DNA of 64,000 nt from Pectobacterium punjabense (GTDB taxonomy: Bacteria; Pseudomonadota; Gammaproteobacteria; Enterobacterales; Enterobacteriaceae), in assembly GCF_012427845.1 (NCBI RefSeq), contig NZ_CP038498.1, positions 2,914,001 to 2,978,000 on the forward strand, read 5' to 3'. Both the position numbers and the translations under genes were made by a program. Positions 27,031 through 38,375 of the stretch are shown piece after piece. The notes below the pieces were generated by a model that had not been told where the DNA came from, made no database searches, and saw only the letters and a program-made list of their open reading frames with translations. Numbering within the stretch: the stretch's first letter is position 1; each line of letters begins with the position of its first letter.

Positions 27031-28044
27031 ATGGGCGATAGTATTCTTTCACAAGCAGAGATTGATGCATTATTAAACGGTGACAGCGGTGATAGTGACG
27101 CTGATACAAATGCATCATCAAAAACGGATGGGGATGTAAAACCCTATGATCCGAATACTCAACGGCGCGTTATCCGTGAGCGTTTACAAGCATTAGAAAT
27201 TATTAATGAGCGTTTTGCTCGCCAGTTTCGTATGGCTCTGTTTAACCTACTGCGCCGTAGTCCTGATATCACTGTGGGAGGGATTAAAATCCAGCCTTAC
27301 CACGAGTTTGCCAGGAATCTTCCAGTACCGACGAACCTGAACTTGATTCACTTAAAACCACTACGTGGTACCGCGCTGTTTGTCTTCTCGCCAAGCCTGG
27401 TGTTTATCGCCGTAGATAACCTCTTCGGCGGCGATGGACGTTTCCCGACAAAAGTAGAAGGGCGTGAATTTACCCATACTGAGCAGCGCGTCGTGAAGCG
27501 TATGTTACGTCTGGCACTGGAGGCCTATGGTGAAGCCTGGAATGCGATTTATAAACTTGATATCGAATACGTGCGTTCAGAAATGCAGGTCAAGTTCACC
27601 AACATTACGACATCACCTAATGATATCGTTGTGACCACACCGTTCCATGTTGAAATCGGTTCCTTAACCGGTGAGTTTAACATCTGTATTCCTTTTTCAA
27701 TGATAGAGCCGCTACGTGAACTGCTCGCGAACCCACCATTGGAAAACTCACGACAAGAAGATCAGAGCTGGCGGGATACCTTAGCCAAGCAGGTACAACA
27801 TTCCGAGCTGGAGTTAGTCGCAAACTTTGTAGATATTCCGTTGCGCCTTTCCAAAATTCTGAAGTTACAACCCGGCGATGTGTTACCGATCGACAAACCT
27901 GAAAAAATCGTTGCCCATGTTGATGGTGTACCCGTGCTGACCAGCCAGTATGGTACATTGAACGGGCAATATGCTCTACGTGTTGAACATTTGATTAACC
28001 CTATATTGAATTCTCTGGATAACGAGGAACAGCCCCATGAGTGA
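27031..28044 (+). CDS. fliM: Motor switch protein FliM
   Basis: A 337-residue C-ring protein that binds CheY-P. The N-terminal CheY-binding peptide ILSQAEIDALLNG is intact. The CheC-like middle domain contains GSLTGEFNICIPFSMIEP, and the C-terminal SpoA domain follows. Length matches E. coli (334). It overlaps fliN by eight bases. Confidence 0.98.
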   Translation: MGDSILSQAEIDALLNGDSGDSDADTNASSKTDGDVKPYDPNTQRRVIRERLQALEIINERFARQFRMALFNLLRRSPDITVGGIKIQPYHEFARNLPVPTNLNLIHLKPLRGTALFVFSPSLVFIAVDNLFGGDGRFPTKVEGREFTHTEQRVVKRMLRLALEAYGEAWNAIYKLDIEYVRSEMQVKFTNITTSPNDIVVTTPFHVEIGSLTGEFNICIPFSMIEPLRELLANPPLENSRQEDQSWRDTLAKQVQHSELELVANFVDIPLRLSKILKLQPGDVLPIDKPEKIVAHVDGVPVLTSQYGTLNGQYALRVEHLINPILNSLDNEEQPHE

Positions 28045-28450
28045 CACCAAGAAACCGTCCGACGACAAGGAATCAGTGGACGATCTGTGGGCTGATGCAT
28101 TTAACGAGCAGCAGGCTGCAGAAAAACCGGCCGCGACAACGGAAGGCATTTTTAAATCGCTAGAAGGTCATGACCCGCTGGGTGCCCTGCAAGATATCGA
28201 TCTGATATTGGATATCCCGGTCAAACTTACCGTTGAGCTTGGCCGAACCAAAATGACGATAAAAGAACTCCTACGCTTGACTCAGGGATCTGTTGTTGCG
28301 CTTGATGGCTTAGCAGGTGAACCTCTGGATATCCTGATCAATGGCTACTTGATCGCTCAGGGAGAGGTCGTCGTCGTCTCTGACAAGTATGGCGTTCGTA
28401 TTACCGATATCATGACACCTTCTGAACGCATGCGCCGCTTGAGTCGTTAA
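28037..28450 (+). CDS. fliN: Motor switch protein FliN
   Basis: A 137-residue SpoA-domain protein of the C ring. It also anchors FliH and the ATPase. The domain runs from about residue 60 (DIPVKLTVELGRTKM) to the end (GVRITDIMTPSERMRRL). Same length as E. coli. The stop overlaps the fliO ATG. Confidence 0.98.
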   Translation: MSDTKKPSDDKESVDDLWADAFNEQQAAEKPAATTEGIFKSLEGHDPLGALQDIDLILDIPVKLTVELGRTKMTIKELLRLTQGSVVALDGLAGEPLDILINGYLIAQGEVVVVSDKYGVRITDIMTPSERMRRLSR

Positions 28451-28872
28451 TGGCAACCGTTTCAGTATCGTCCCCCACTTCAGTAGCAAGCCAACAATCA
28501 ACTCTTGTTACTGGGCCACCACTTACTGGCAGCATGCTACTGACACAGGTCGGTAGCGTACTTGCCGGCATTTTGTTATTTATTCTACTCATTGCCTGGC
28601 TTGCCCGTAAACTCGGTTTTGCTCCGCAAACCAAACAAAACAAGTTGCTAAAAGTCGTATCCAGTTGCTCTGTCGGCCAACGCGAGCGTGTCGTTATTGT
28701 CGAAGTGGATAATACCTGGTTAGTATTAGGTGTTACTCCTCAGCAAATCACACCACTGCATACGCTCCCAGCACAACCAACCAATGACAGTTCATCTGTA
28801 GGCGATAATAAGCCGGCAGATTTTAATCAACTGTTAAAGAGAGTTTTAAAGCGTCCGGAAAAATCGGAATGA
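28450..28872 (+). CDS. fliO: Flagellar export assembly protein FliO
   Basis: A 140-residue membrane protein that helps assemble the FliP ring. One span lies near residues 35-57, and [21 protein letters not shown] is the typical cytoplasmic domain. Located between fliN and fliP as usual, with overlaps on both sides. Confidence 0.93.
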   Translation: MATVSVSSPTSVASQQSTLVTGPPLTGSMLLTQVGSVLAGILLFILLIAWLARKLGFAPQTKQNKLLKVVSSCSVGQRERVVIVEVDNTWLVLGVTPQQITPLHTLPAQPTNDSSSVGDNKPADFNQLLKRVLKRPEKSE

Positions 28873-29645
28873 GAGCGTTGTCTAGATATTGTCGTCCCAC
28901 TACCTTTCTTCATACACTGCGCTATAGCTTAGCCATCGGTTTATTATTCATGGCGCCGTCAGTATGGGCACAGCTTCCAGGAATTGTGACTCAACCGCTA
29001 CCTAATGGCGGACAGAGCTGGACGCTATCAGTACAGACGTTGGTTTTCCTCACGTCATTAACTTTTATTCCCGCCGCATTGCTAATGATGACCAGCTTCA
29101 CCCGAATCATCATTGTATTAAGTTTGTTACGCAATGCGTTGGGTACACCCACAGCACCACCAAACCAAGTGTTGCTAGGATTGACGCTGTTCCTGACATT
29201 TTTTGTTATGTCACCGGTATTAAATCGTGTTTATGACGAAGCCTATCTTCCATTCAGCCAGGATAGAATCAGCATGGAAGTCGCCATCGAACGCGGCGCG
29301 GAACCAGTACGCGAATTCATGCTGCGACAAACGAGGGAAACCGATCTAGCTCTGTTTACAAGGCTGGCAGAAATTCCAGAAATTCAGGGGCCTGAAGCGG
29401 TGCCGATGCGCGTACTTCTTCCCGCGTTTGTGACAAGCGAATTAAAAACAGCTTTCCAAATTGGCTTTACCGTCTTTATTCCCTTCCTTATCATCGACCT
29501 CGTTGTTGCCAGTGTATTGATGGCACTGGGGATGATGATGGTTCCTCCTGCTACCATTTCTTTGCCTTTTAAACTCATGCTTTTCGTATTAGTCGATGGC
29601 TGGCAACTGCTACTTGGTTCATTAGCCCAAAGTTTTTACAGTTAG
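28869..29645 (+). CDS. fliP: Flagellar export gate protein FliP
   Basis: A 258-residue membrane protein forming the export pore with FliQ and FliR. It has a cleavable signal sequence (residues about 1-34, ending SVWAQ) and further spans. The FliP signatures [23 protein letters not shown] and [19 protein letters not shown] are present. Confidence 0.98.
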   Translation: MRALSRYCRPTTFLHTLRYSLAIGLLFMAPSVWAQLPGIVTQPLPNGGQSWTLSVQTLVFLTSLTFIPAALLMMTSFTRIIIVLSLLRNALGTPTAPPNQVLLGLTLFLTFFVMSPVLNRVYDEAYLPFSQDRISMEVAIERGAEPVREFMLRQTRETDLALFTRLAEIPEIQGPEAVPMRVLLPAFVTSELKTAFQIGFTVFIPFLIIDLVVASVLMALGMMMVPPATISLPFKLMLFVLVDGWQLLLGSLAQSFYS

Positions 29646-29657
29646 AGGAATGCGACT

Positions 29658-29927
29658 ATGACGCCAGAATCGGTGATGGCACTTGGCTATGAAGCAATGA
29701 AAGTCGCATTGGCACTCGCTGCACCGCCTCTGATGGCGGCTCTGCTCAGCGGTCTGACTATTAGCCTCTTGCAGGCAGCTACTCAAATAAACGAAATGAC
29801 ATTATCGTTTATTCCTAAAATCCTAACCGTGTTTTTCACCTTAGTGATCGCTGGCCCTTGGATGTTAAACCTGATGCTGGATTACATGCGTACGCTATTC
29901 GGCCAGTTACCTAATATTATTGGGTAA
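29658..29927 (+). CDS. fliQ: Flagellar export gate protein FliQ
   Basis: An 89-residue protein with two membrane spans (about 17-39 and 51-76), containing [20 protein letters not shown], which is diagnostic for FliQ. Same length as E. coli. Two bases before fliR. Confidence 0.98.
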   Translation: MTPESVMALGYEAMKVALALAAPPLMAALLSGLTISLLQAATQINEMTLSFIPKILTVFFTLVIAGPWMLNLMLDYMRTLFGQLPNIIG

Positions 29928-29929
29928 AC

Positions 29930-30715
29930 ATGCTGACGTTTAACAGTTGGGACATGGTGAATTGGGTTAGCCAGTTTTTCTGGCCTTTTGTCAGAATTCT
30001 CGCACTGATCAGTACTGCGCCAGTCTTTAACGAAAGAGCTATCGCTAACCGAGTGAAAATAGGTCTGGGAGTGCTAATTACCCTACTCGTCGCGCCCTAT
30101 TTACCGCTAAACACAACGCCCATTTTTTCTGTCGCGGGCGTGTGGCTGCTAATACAGCAAATCCTTATCGGTGTAACTCTCGGTTTATCAATGCAGTTGG
30201 CATTTGCCGCTATTCGTCATGCGGGGGAACTCATTGGTTTACAGATGGGCCTCGCCTTTGCGACTTTCTTTGATCCGACTGGTGGTCCGAATATGCCAGT
30301 AATAGCTCGTTTCCTGAATATTCTCGCCATATTACTATTCTTAACCTTTGATGGACATCTCTGGCTGATCTCGTTATTGGCAGATAGCTTCTATACCCTG
30401 CCTATCAGCACTGCTCCTATTAATAGCCATGCTTTCCTCGCACTGGCGCGTGCCGGTGGATTGATTTTTATTAACGGATTGATGCTGGCTCTACCCATCA
30501 TAACCCTCTTGCTCACTATAAACCTGGCGTTAGGCATGCTTAACCGCATGGCCCCCCAACTCTCAATATTTGTTGTTGGCTTCCCGATTACCCTCACTAT
30601 CGGAATCATGACGATAGGCTTATTACTCCCGCTAATCCCACCATTCGCAGAACATTTATTCAGTGAGGTATTCGATTTACTCGCTGATATTCTTACCCAA
30701 CTATCAGGCTCTTAG
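29930..30715 (+). CDS. fliR: Flagellar export gate protein FliR
   Basis: A 261-residue inner-membrane protein with about six hydrophobic segments and the motif [20 protein letters not shown]. Completes the FliPQR pore. Last gene of fliLMNOPQR. rcsA, which follows fliR in E. coli, is absent here. Confidence 0.98.
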   Translation: MLTFNSWDMVNWVSQFFWPFVRILALISTAPVFNERAIANRVKIGLGVLITLLVAPYLPLNTTPIFSVAGVWLLIQQILIGVTLGLSMQLAFAAIRHAGELIGLQMGLAFATFFDPTGGPNMPVIARFLNILAILLFLTFDGHLWLISLLADSFYTLPISTAPINSHAFLALARAGGLIFINGLMLALPIITLLLTINLALGMLNRMAPQLSIFVVGFPITLTIGIMTIGLLLPLIPPFAEHLFSEVFDLLADILTQLSGS

Positions 30716-30910
30716 AGATATCTATAGAAAGTGCGTACGACACGAATTCCGCATCGGTAATTAAATGCGTTAATCCTAACTCGTTACATGGGTACACAGA
30801 CTATGATTGAGATAAATGGTGTTCAGATAATAGCTACGCGGATATAGGTATACTAAGTGGTGAGAATGACATGATAATGAATAGTGTGGAGAAGTTAAAT
30901 ACATTACTAG
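30716..30910. other. Gap after fliR without a recognised gene
   Basis: AT-rich sequence between the convergent ends of fliR and flgL. No ORF with a plausible product and no plus-strand terminator with a clear U-run was found. Confidence 0.4.
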
Positions 30911-30957
30911 TAAAAAACGGCATGTCACGATTCAGTATAATGAAAGAGTGACATGCC
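30911..30957 (-). terminator. flgKL terminator
   Basis: GGCATGTCAC and GTGACATGCC form a perfect 10-bp stem. On the minus strand it is followed by G and six T. A palindrome, ATTCAAATTTGAAT, lies nearby at 30983-30996. Confidence 0.75.
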
Positions 30958-31023
30958 TAAAAAATACGCCCGGTTTAAGCGTATTCAAATTTGAATGCAA
31001 AGAGTATCGCTCAGTTTTACTTA

Positions 31024-31980
31024 TTACCGATTTATCTGAAATAACGACATGCCTTGCATATTCTGAAATGCAGTATAAGAAGCCTGCAAGGAATCCCGTT
31101 GCATCATATAGGATGAAATAGCTTCAACCCAGTTGGTATCCTGCAACTGCGACAACGTCGATTTGTTTGTCACATCACGATCTTTACCGATAGCATCAAG
31201 GCTATCAATTTCGTTAAGCTGAATACCTAGCTCCGAACGGACAGCAGAAATATTATTTATAGCATTATTTAAACCACGGTTAGCCGTAGCCAATTTGGCC
31301 TCAACACCAGTTTTTGTTGCATCATCGGCACCATCAAGCGGGGTTTCCAACGCTTTAATTGCAATATCTAATGTTTCAAACAAGTCCGCCTGAATATCAC
31401 CATTCGGCTCTTTTTTAGCATCACCAGTGATGCGATTGAAAACATCAGAGCCAATATGGCTAACATTAATATTTCGAGCCGCATCTACACGTTGTGAAAT
31501 CGCCGTATCTCCACCAACGTATTCGACACCTGCTGCACCATCTACGAAAGGTGTTTTATCAGTTTTATAGCCCGCAAATATATAATTACCATTGCCATCG
31601 GTACTGTTTGCCAAATTTAATAGCTCGGCTTTCATCCCACGCAGCGCGGTCGCATTTGATTTACGGTCATCATCGCTCTTAATTCCACCACCGCTAATCA
31701 CCTCCGTCAATGCACTAGTAATAGTAATAACGCTACTATTCAGAATAGAATCTTCCAACGACATACTTTGCTTAGCAAACGTACGTGCCAGTGTGTACTG
31801 GCTGTTTTCTGATTGGGCCTGACCAAGCATAATCACATTCGCTGCCGCTATCGGATCGTCCGATGGATTCACAACACGTTTACCGGTTGATAGCTGCTCA
31901 CCCGTCTTTTGCCATGTTGCCTGACCATTAACAATGCCTTGCATATTTTGCTGGTATATCATGCTGGTACTTAAGCGCAT
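31024..31980 (-). CDS. flgL: Hook-filament junction protein FlgL
   Basis: A 318-residue flagellin-like protein (E. coli 317). The N-terminal MRLSTSMIYQQNMQGI and the GEQLSTGKRVVNPSDDP motif, and the C-terminal helix ending MQGMSLFQINR, are conserved. It forms the second ring between hook and filament. 31 bases after flgK, same transcript. Confidence 0.97.
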   Translation of the reverse strand: MRLSTSMIYQQNMQGIVNGQATWQKTGEQLSTGKRVVNPSDDPIAAANVIMLGQAQSENSQYTLARTFAKQSMSLEDSILNSSVITITSALTEVISGGGIKSDDDRKSNATALRGMKAELLNLANSTDGNGNYIFAGYKTDKTPFVDGAAGVEYVGGDTAISQRVDAARNINVSHIGSDVFNRITGDAKKEPNGDIQADLFETLDIAIKALETPLDGADDATKTGVEAKLATANRGLNNAINNISAVRSELGIQLNEIDSLDAIGKDRDVTNKSTLSQLQDTNWVEAISSYMMQRDSLQASYTAFQNMQGMSLFQINR

Positions 31981-32011
31981 GGTATCAATTCCTCTTTCTT
32001 AACTGGTCAGA

Positions 32012-33682
32012 TTAACCACGGGCTGCTAAAAGGGCATCAAATATAGATTGTGCTGTTTTGATGACCTGAGCATTTGCCATATAATATTGTTGATAACGCA
32101 TCAGATCGCCGTACTCTTCATCTAGATTCACACCAGATACAGATTGCTGTTCTGCCGTCAGTTGCTTGACAACGTTTTGCTGCGATGCATTATTTATCTT
32201 CAGCGTGCTGGCCTGGTTGCCAATCGAACCAACTAGCCCTGCATACGCGCCAGATACGCTAGCTTTGCCACCTACGATTTTTTCATTTTGCAGTGCAAGT
32301 AACGCTTTGGCATTGGTGTTATCACTCACACCACCGAAAGGTATAGAATTGCCATCTGCATCAAAAGCGGCGGCGGCGGCAATTTTATCAGGATCAGAAA
32401 TAGCTACCGACATATTAATAATGACATCATTCACTGGTTTAAGTAGGAAACTGTCATTCGCTGCAGAAGTTCCCGTGATAGTCATCTTGATACCATCAAA
32501 ATTCAGGCTGTTATCAGAAGCGTCTACTGCTGCCGTAAAGGTTGAATTGTCAGATAAGCGAGTCACTTGCCAGTTGGCGCCGTCATATTTAACCGCGTAA
32601 TTGGTCGCCTGTACGTCTTTGGTATCAGTGTAAGATGGTGTTAACGTAGCTGTGCCGCTATTTTTGCTGTCATTTAGGACAGCAGCTTTACCAAACGTGA
32701 AGAAATCTCTCTCCGCAACACCATCACGACCGTAACCTTTTTGGTGTTGAGTATTAAACGCATCAGCAAATGCCAGCGCTAATTGTCCTAGCTGATTACG
32801 CGTTTCATCCAGCGTCTCTGAACGGAAAGAGAGTAATCCTCCTAATGAACCACCGGTTAACGTGTTTTCGTTCAACGTTACAACACCACTTGTCTGGTCT
32901 TTATAGCCGATGGTGAGGCGAGTCGCATCATTGCTCGAGCCTATTGCAACCAATTGATTACTGCTACCAGCCTGAACTAAGTTAGTCCCATTTTTTAACG
33001 CGACGTTATAAACAGTTCCATCCTGAATAACGACATCAACACCAACTAATTTATTGAGTTGGTCAACCAAGTGATCGCGCTGATCGAGAAGATCATTAGG
33101 CATCGCACCGCTATTTGCGCCAAGCAACCGATTAATATCGTTATTCAGCGATGCAATTTGATTGGTGTATGTATTAACCTGGCCGACAATACTTTGAATT
33201 TGCGTATTCAGGCCACTGTCCATGTCACGCAAATATTTATCAGTAACTTTAAACTGGTTTACCAGCCCTTCAGCTTTACCCAGCACGGTTTGGCGAGTAG
33301 CGGAATCGCCAGAATTACTGGTGAGGTTCTGTAAATTAGAAAAAAAGCCCTGTATCGCTGATGAAAGACTGGTGGTACTACTGGCCAGCAGATTATCAAT
33401 CTTAGAGATCTGATCGTAATACGCAGAAACTGAACTGCTTGTCGTTTGTGCAGAACGCAATTGATTGTTAATAAATTCATTATATTGGCGATCGACGCTA
33501 ACAACATTAACACCGTTGCCCATATATCCAGCTGAAGTGCTGCTACTAATTGCTTGTTCGATTATCGTATTTTGCCGACTATATCCAATAACAGCCTGAT
33601 TACTAATGTTATTACTCACGGTACTCAGCGCAACCTGTGCACCTTTTAAGCCACTCATCGCGGTGTTAATTAAATTGGACAT
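32012..33682 (-). CDS. flgK: Hook-filament junction protein FlgK
   Basis: A 556-residue protein (E. coli 547). The N-terminal rod-hook motif includes ALSTVSNNISNQAVIGYSRQ, and the C-terminal LMRYQQYYMANAQVIKTAQSIF helix is typical. The variable middle part is hook-surface exposed. Exported with FlgN as chaperone. Sigma-28 promoter immediately upstream. Confidence 0.97.
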   Translation of the reverse strand: MSNLINTAMSGLKGAQVALSTVSNNISNQAVIGYSRQNTIIEQAISSSTSAGYMGNGVNVVSVDRQYNEFINNQLRSAQTTSSSVSAYYDQISKIDNLLASSTTSLSSAIQGFFSNLQNLTSNSGDSATRQTVLGKAEGLVNQFKVTDKYLRDMDSGLNTQIQSIVGQVNTYTNQIASLNNDINRLLGANSGAMPNDLLDQRDHLVDQLNKLVGVDVVIQDGTVYNVALKNGTNLVQAGSSNQLVAIGSSNDATRLTIGYKDQTSGVVTLNENTLTGGSLGGLLSFRSETLDETRNQLGQLALAFADAFNTQHQKGYGRDGVAERDFFTFGKAAVLNDSKNSGTATLTPSYTDTKDVQATNYAVKYDGANWQVTRLSDNSTFTAAVDASDNSLNFDGIKMTITGTSAANDSFLLKPVNDVIINMSVAISDPDKIAAAAAFDADGNSIPFGGVSDNTNAKALLALQNEKIVGGKASVSGAYAGLVGSIGNQASTLKINNASQQNVVKQLTAEQQSVSGVNLDEEYGDLMRYQQYYMANAQVIKTAQSIFDALLAARG

Positions 33683-33772
33683 AGGGTGTTGTTCCTTTTA
33701 CACAGGCTCTCTTCGCTCTGCGCAGTTAACTAAATGCTGAAAGCAGCAAATCTGCTACATAAGTTAATTACT

Positions 33773-33799
33773 TTATCGGTCAGAAAGTGCAAATCTTGA
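33773..33799 (-). promoter_or_regulatory. Sigma-28 promoter of flgKL
   Basis: The minus strand has TCAA, 15 bases, then ACCGATAA, in the 126-base gap between flgJ and flgK. One mismatch in each half against TAAA-N15-GCCGATAA. Confidence 0.65.
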
Positions 33800-33808
33800 A
33801 TAAAAAAA

Positions 33809-34771
33809 TCAAAATAGCCGACTCAAATCGTGGGTATAAGCTTTCGCTACTTTCTCACCTGAGTTTTTCATTTGCTGGATCATGCTAACCAGTTTCTGAG
33901 CATATTGTGGGTCTGTTGCATAACCCGCTTTTTGCAACGCATGGGCCGCTTGCTCAGCCGTTCCTGCACTCATCACAGCAGAATAGCGTGGGTTATTAGT
34001 CAGCAATTTCACATAGTCGCCAATGGCCTCAATGTAGGAATCATAAACCCTGAAACTGGCTTTTACCTTTTTGGCCACACCCTGCTCATACTCTGTCGTA
34101 GTTATCTCAGTTGTCGGCCCATTCCAACTGCCGCCAGCTTTGATACCGAACAAATTGTGGCTTGGTCGCCCGTCTTCGGTAGGAATTTCACGCTGCCCCC
34201 AGCCAGACTCAAGCGCTGCTTGGGCGATGATAAGGTGATGAGGTATGCCACTACTCTGGCTGGCAATCTGAGCAGGCAAGGAAATCTGAGATACAAAATT
34301 ACTATTAGATAATGGCAGAGCTGAACCGGTACTTGGCAATTTGGGGAGCGCTTTACGCACCATTTGCTCCACTGCCGCGATCGGCATACTTTTGAGCATA
34401 TCACCATCGAATGTTAATGGAGCAGAAGGTATAGCAGCTTTAGCTGCCGTGGCATCTGGAGATTGTCGGGTCAATTGCTCAACCATAACATCCGCGAGCC
34501 CAAGCCCCTTGCCCTTTGTTGAAATCTCTTGAGCAATTTGTTGGTCATACATTGAGGTATACAGACGCGTTTGATCGCTGCTAAAGAGTCCATCCTGCGG
34601 AATCGCAGAACGCATGCTTTTCATCATCAATTGAACAAACACGCCTTCCATCTGTTGCGCCACAGCCCTGATACCCTCTTTACTTTGAGGATTACCTGAG
34701 ACTTCACGCTTCAACGTATTCAGGGACTGCGCATCATAGGCCGCATTATTCAGCGTCTGCATATCACTCAT
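33809..34771 (-). CDS. flgJ: Rod assembly protein and peptidoglycan hydrolase FlgJ
   Basis: A 320-residue two-domain protein. Residues 1-150 are the rod cap scaffold (FVQLMMKSMRSAIPQDGLF). About 170-320 is a glucosaminidase that opens the cell wall for the rod, with catalytic Glu in AQAALESGWGQRE and the later YDSYIEAIGDYVKLL motif. The stop of flgI overlaps its start region (34771). Confidence 0.97.
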   Translation of the reverse strand: MSDMQTLNNAAYDAQSLNTLKREVSGNPQSKEGIRAVAQQMEGVFVQLMMKSMRSAIPQDGLFSSDQTRLYTSMYDQQIAQEISTKGKGLGLADVMVEQLTRQSPDATAAKAAIPSAPLTFDGDMLKSMPIAAVEQMVRKALPKLPSTGSALPLSNSNFVSQISLPAQIASQSSGIPHHLIIAQAALESGWGQREIPTEDGRPSHNLFGIKAGGSWNGPTTEITTTEYEQGVAKKVKASFRVYDSYIEAIGDYVKLLTNNPRYSAVMSAGTAEQAAHALQKAGYATDPQYAQKLVSMIQQMKNSGEKVAKAYTHDLSRLF

Positions 34772-35880
34772 CAGATAATTTCCAGTTTGGCGCGCAAGCA
34801 GCCAGCACTTTGCATCGCCTGCAGAATAGACATCAGCTCCATCGGCGTCGCACCTAGAGAATTCAGTGCACGCACGACATTATTGAGGTTGGCACTGGAG
34901 TTAACTCGCTGTAATGCACCGCCAGCTTGCTGAACTGAAATCTCTGTTTGCGGAGTCACAACGGTCTGTCCCCCGCCGAATGGAGTATTCGGTTGGCTGA
35001 CATTAGCTTGCTGGTTAATCGTCACAGAAAGGTTACCCTGAGCAATAGCACAGCTATCCAATGTGACATCGCGATTCATTACGACAGAACCTGTGCGAGA
35101 ATTGATCACAACCTTGGCATCTTGGATACCGACGTTGACTTCAATATTTTGGACATCGGCCAAAAAGCGAACCTGGGAACTGTTACCATGCGGAGCCATT
35201 ACCTGAATAGTACGAGAATCCAGCGGAGTAGCCGTACCACCATATCCAGAACGATTGATCGCATCGCTCACTTTCTGCGCCATTGAGAAATCGTCATTTT
35301 TCAATTGCAGCATAATCGTATTTGATGTGCCAAACGTACTAGGCAACTCTCGTTCAATAACCGCACCGTTGCTGATCCGTCCACCGGCTAGTTGGTTCAC
35401 TTGAACGCTGCTTCCGCCAGCGGAAGCGCCAGCGCCACCGACCAAAACGTTCCCTTGAGCCAAAGCGTATACCTGATTGTCTACCCCTTTCAATGGGGTC
35501 ATCAACAACGTCCCGCCTCGCAAGCTCTTCGCGTTACCGAGTGAAGACACAACAATATCAATATTTTGGCCTGTTCTGCCAAACGGTGGAAGTTCCGCCG
35601 TTACCATCACCGCCGCCACATTCTTCAACTGCATGTTAGTGCCGGCAGGGACAGTAATCCCTAATTGGGAAAGCATGTTAGTTAAGCTTTGCGTAGTAAA
35701 CGGTGTCTGCATGGTCTGGTCACCGGAACCATCCAAGCCAACCACTAAACCGTAACCAATCAATGCATTACCACGTACGCCCTGGATATTAACCAGATCG
35801 CGAATTCTCTCTGCCGACGCAGGCGTAATATTCAGCGTCAGTAACGTCAGCAGTACAGTGAAAAATGATGCAATCCGCAT
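34771..35880 (-). CDS. flgI: Flagellar P-ring protein FlgI
   Basis: A 369-residue periplasmic ring protein (E. coli 365) with a signal peptide ([18 protein letters not shown], cleavage after PASA). The mature start [15 protein letters not shown] and the [13 protein letters not shown] motif are conserved. The ATG at 35880 has AAGAGG seven bases upstream and gives the correct signal peptide; longer upstream starts run into flgH. Requires FlgA as chaperone. Confidence 0.97.
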   Translation of the reverse strand: MRIASFFTVLLTLLTLNITPASAERIRDLVNIQGVRGNALIGYGLVVGLDGSGDQTMQTPFTTQSLTNMLSQLGITVPAGTNMQLKNVAAVMVTAELPPFGRTGQNIDIVVSSLGNAKSLRGGTLLMTPLKGVDNQVYALAQGNVLVGGAGASAGGSSVQVNQLAGGRISNGAVIERELPSTFGTSNTIMLQLKNDDFSMAQKVSDAINRSGYGGTATPLDSRTIQVMAPHGNSSQVRFLADVQNIEVNVGIQDAKVVINSRTGSVVMNRDVTLDSCAIAQGNLSVTINQQANVSQPNTPFGGGQTVVTPQTEISVQQAGGALQRVNSSANLNNVVRALNSLGATPMELMSILQAMQSAGCLRAKLEII

Positions 35881-35896
35881 GGCAGGCCTCTTAAGC

Positions 35897-36610
35897 TTAG
35901 AACGGAGAAACATTGAGGAAGAACCGCTGTAACCAGCCCATGTTTTGCGCTTCATTGATATAGCCATTCCCCACATATTCAATACGCGCATCCGCTACCT
36001 GGGTTGATGGCACCGAGTTGTTACCACTAATGGTTCTCGGATTTACCACGCCAGAGAAACGGATAAACTCTGTTCCCTGATTAATTGCAATTTGTTTTTC
36101 ACCAACGACACTCAGGTTGCCGTTTGCTAATACTTGCCCCACCGTGACCGTAATCGTACCGCTAAACGTGTTATTGGCATTGGCACCGCCTTGCCCTGTG
36201 AAATCATTCGTCCCGGTAGCATTCAGCGCTGCACGGTTATTACCTAGCGGCCCTTCAAGATAACGCGGTGTTGTCGCTACCCCAAACGTTGATGCCCCAT
36301 TACGCGCAGCATTCGCTGATGAGCTTTTACTAGCGCTGACATTTTCCTGCAATACGATCGTCAATGTGTCACCAATATTACGTGGGCGACGATCCTCAAA
36401 CATCGGCTGATAACCATAATTCATCGGCTGCACAGTTTGGAAAATAGAGCCATTAGGACCTGCGAGTACTGGCGATCCCGGCTGGGCTGTTGTAGGCCCA
36501 GTGACAACTTTATCATGCGGAATATAGGCGCAGCCGTTAAGTGCTAACATCGCGATCAATGCCAACAGACGGGGTCGGCGGAGTGGTTTGATAACCGACT
36601 TTGCATTCAT
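35897..36610 (-). CDS. flgH: Flagellar L-ring lipoprotein FlgH
   Basis: A 237-residue outer-membrane lipoprotein. The lipobox LNGCA lies near residue 27 after a basic, hydrophobic leader. Conserved [21 protein letters not shown] and [15 protein letters not shown] segments are present. The ATG at 36610 is preferred over an in-frame GTG two codons upstream. Confidence 0.97.
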   Translation of the reverse strand: MNAKSVIKPLRRPRLLALIAMLALNGCAYIPHDKVVTGPTTAQPGSPVLAGPNGSIFQTVQPMNYGYQPMFEDRRPRNIGDTLTIVLQENVSASKSSSANAARNGASTFGVATTPRYLEGPLGNNRAALNATGTNDFTGQGGANANNTFSGTITVTVGQVLANGNLSVVGEKQIAINQGTEFIRFSGVVNPRTISGNNSVPSTQVADARIEYVGNGYINEAQNMGWLQRFFLNVSPF

Positions 36611-36788
36611 TATCACTGCGGATATCGCCTTAAATTAATCTATTTCACATATTCACGGGGTAAATCAAAACCACATTCCCCATTTGGGTTGCTTATGGTC
36701 TTCATTACCCCGTTAAACGCTATCTATGCTGCCACCGCCAAACCATCAGAGCGCTCACTCTCATTACTGGAATTAGCGGATTACAACA

Positions 36789-37571
36789 TTACAGCTGAGT
36801 CAATTTCTGCAACATCTGATCAGAAGACGAAATTGCTTTACTGTTGATTTCATAAGCACGTTGAGTCTGAATCATCGACACCAATTCCTCAGCCACATTG
36901 ACATTGGAGGTTTCGACATATTTTTGATACAGCAGACCCGCCCCATTCAAACCTGGGTTCGTTTCATTCGGCGCACCAGAGCTGGCCGTTTCCAAATACA
37001 GATTTTCCCCCATGCTCTCAAGACCGCTATCATTAATAAAGGTCGTCAGCGTCAACTGACCAATTTGGTTTGTTGCCGCCTGCCCCTGCAATTTAACGCT
37101 AACAATACCGTCACGACCAATATTGAGTTCAGTTGCATTCGCTGGAACAGTAATGGCTGGCTGGACCTGATAGCCGCTGGACGTCACTAACTGGCCGTTA
37201 CCGTCAAGCTGGAAAGCACCGTCACGCGTATAAGCAGTCGTACCATCTGGCAACTGAACCTGAAAGAACCCCTGCCCTTTAATAGCAACATCCTTAGAGT
37301 TACCCGTCTCGGAAAACGTTCCTTGAGTATGAATACGCTCTGTTGATACCGGACGAACCCCGGTACCTAACTGCAAACCGGACGGTAGCATGGTTTGTTC
37401 TGAAGACTGAGCTCCGGGCTGACGAACAGTTTGATACATCAAGTCTTCAAACACCGCACGCTGACGCTTGAAACCATTAGTACTGACGTTTGCCAAGTTA
37501 TTGGAAATAACGTCCATGTTGGTCTGCTGAGCGTTCAAGCCGGTTTTTGCAATCCACAAAGAACGGATCAT
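36789..37571 (-). CDS. flgG: Distal rod protein FlgG
   Basis: A 260-residue rod protein, the same length as E. coli. It starts [20 protein letters not shown], and the rod motif [16 protein letters not shown] and the C-terminal [20 protein letters not shown] helix are present. It forms the drive shaft inside the P and L rings. 27 bases after flgF. Confidence 0.98.
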   Translation of the reverse strand: MIRSLWIAKTGLNAQQTNMDVISNNLANVSTNGFKRQRAVFEDLMYQTVRQPGAQSSEQTMLPSGLQLGTGVRPVSTERIHTQGTFSETGNSKDVAIKGQGFFQVQLPDGTTAYTRDGAFQLDGNGQLVTSSGYQVQPAITVPANATELNIGRDGIVSVKLQGQAATNQIGQLTLTTFINDSGLESMGENLYLETASSGAPNETNPGLNGAGLLYQKYVETSNVNVAEELVSMIQTQRAYEINSKAISSSDQMLQKLTQL

Positions 37572-37598
37572 TTATTCACTCCTGTGCGCACTCGGCGC

Positions 37599-38354
37599 TT
37601 AACCCATTGCTAATATCTGATTAGCACGTTGTGCATTATCGTCAACGCTGCTAATGATTTTCATCTGCATTTCAAAGCGACGAGCATTGGCAATCATATC
37701 GACCATCGTATCGACCGTGTTCACATTACTGCCTTCAATTACACCCGGCATAATACGCACGGTGGGATCGTTTTGCAGCACATTACCACGTTGTTGCTGA
37801 GTCTGTTGCGTTAAGCGGAATAATCCATCATCAGATCGCTCCACTTCCTGACCAGTAGCCTTAACAAGCTTCAGACGACCTAACTGGGCAATAGTATTCG
37901 GCGGGTCACCCGCATTCAGTGCAGAAATCGTACCATCAGGTGAAATACTGATTTGGGCTTGAGGAGGGATATCAATCGGTCCACCATCCCCCATCACCAC
38001 TCGTCCCTGAATGGTCAACTGCCCATCAGCATTGATTTCCATATTACCATTACGGGTATACGCCTCACCGCCATTAGCCGTTTGCACTGCCAGCCAACTC
38101 TCTTTCGGTAAAGCGACATCCATTGCACGACCAGTATAATTCATCACGCCTTCGGTCATATCAGCGCCAGGCGTTGAAGCGACAACCAGCGTTCGGGTGG
38201 GCAGGGTTAACCCATTAACCGGCACAGCGCGCAGTGCTGAGAGCTGTGCACGGAAACCCGGCGTTGAAGCATTGGCCAAGTTGTTCGCAGTAATCGCCTG
38301 CTTTTCCAATGACTGGCTCGCGCCACCCATTGCCGTATAAATCGCGTGATCCAT
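37599..38354 (-). CDS. flgF: Proximal rod protein FlgF
   Basis: A 251-residue rod protein. It starts MDHAIYTAMGGASQSLEKQ, and ANNLANASTPGFRAQLSAL is the rod signature. The C-terminal MVDMIANARRFEMQMKII helix is conserved. Length as in E. coli. Placed between flgE and flgG in the flgBCDEFGHIJ operon. Confidence 0.97.
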   Translation of the reverse strand: MDHAIYTAMGGASQSLEKQAITANNLANASTPGFRAQLSALRAVPVNGLTLPTRTLVVASTPGADMTEGVMNYTGRAMDVALPKESWLAVQTANGGEAYTRNGNMEINADGQLTIQGRVVMGDGGPIDIPPQAQISISPDGTISALNAGDPPNTIAQLGRLKLVKATGQEVERSDDGLFRLTQQTQQQRGNVLQNDPTVRIMPGVIEGSNVNTVDTMVDMIANARRFEMQMKIISSVDDNAQRANQILAMG

Positions 38355-38375
38355 GCAATGTCCCCGTTAGGATAA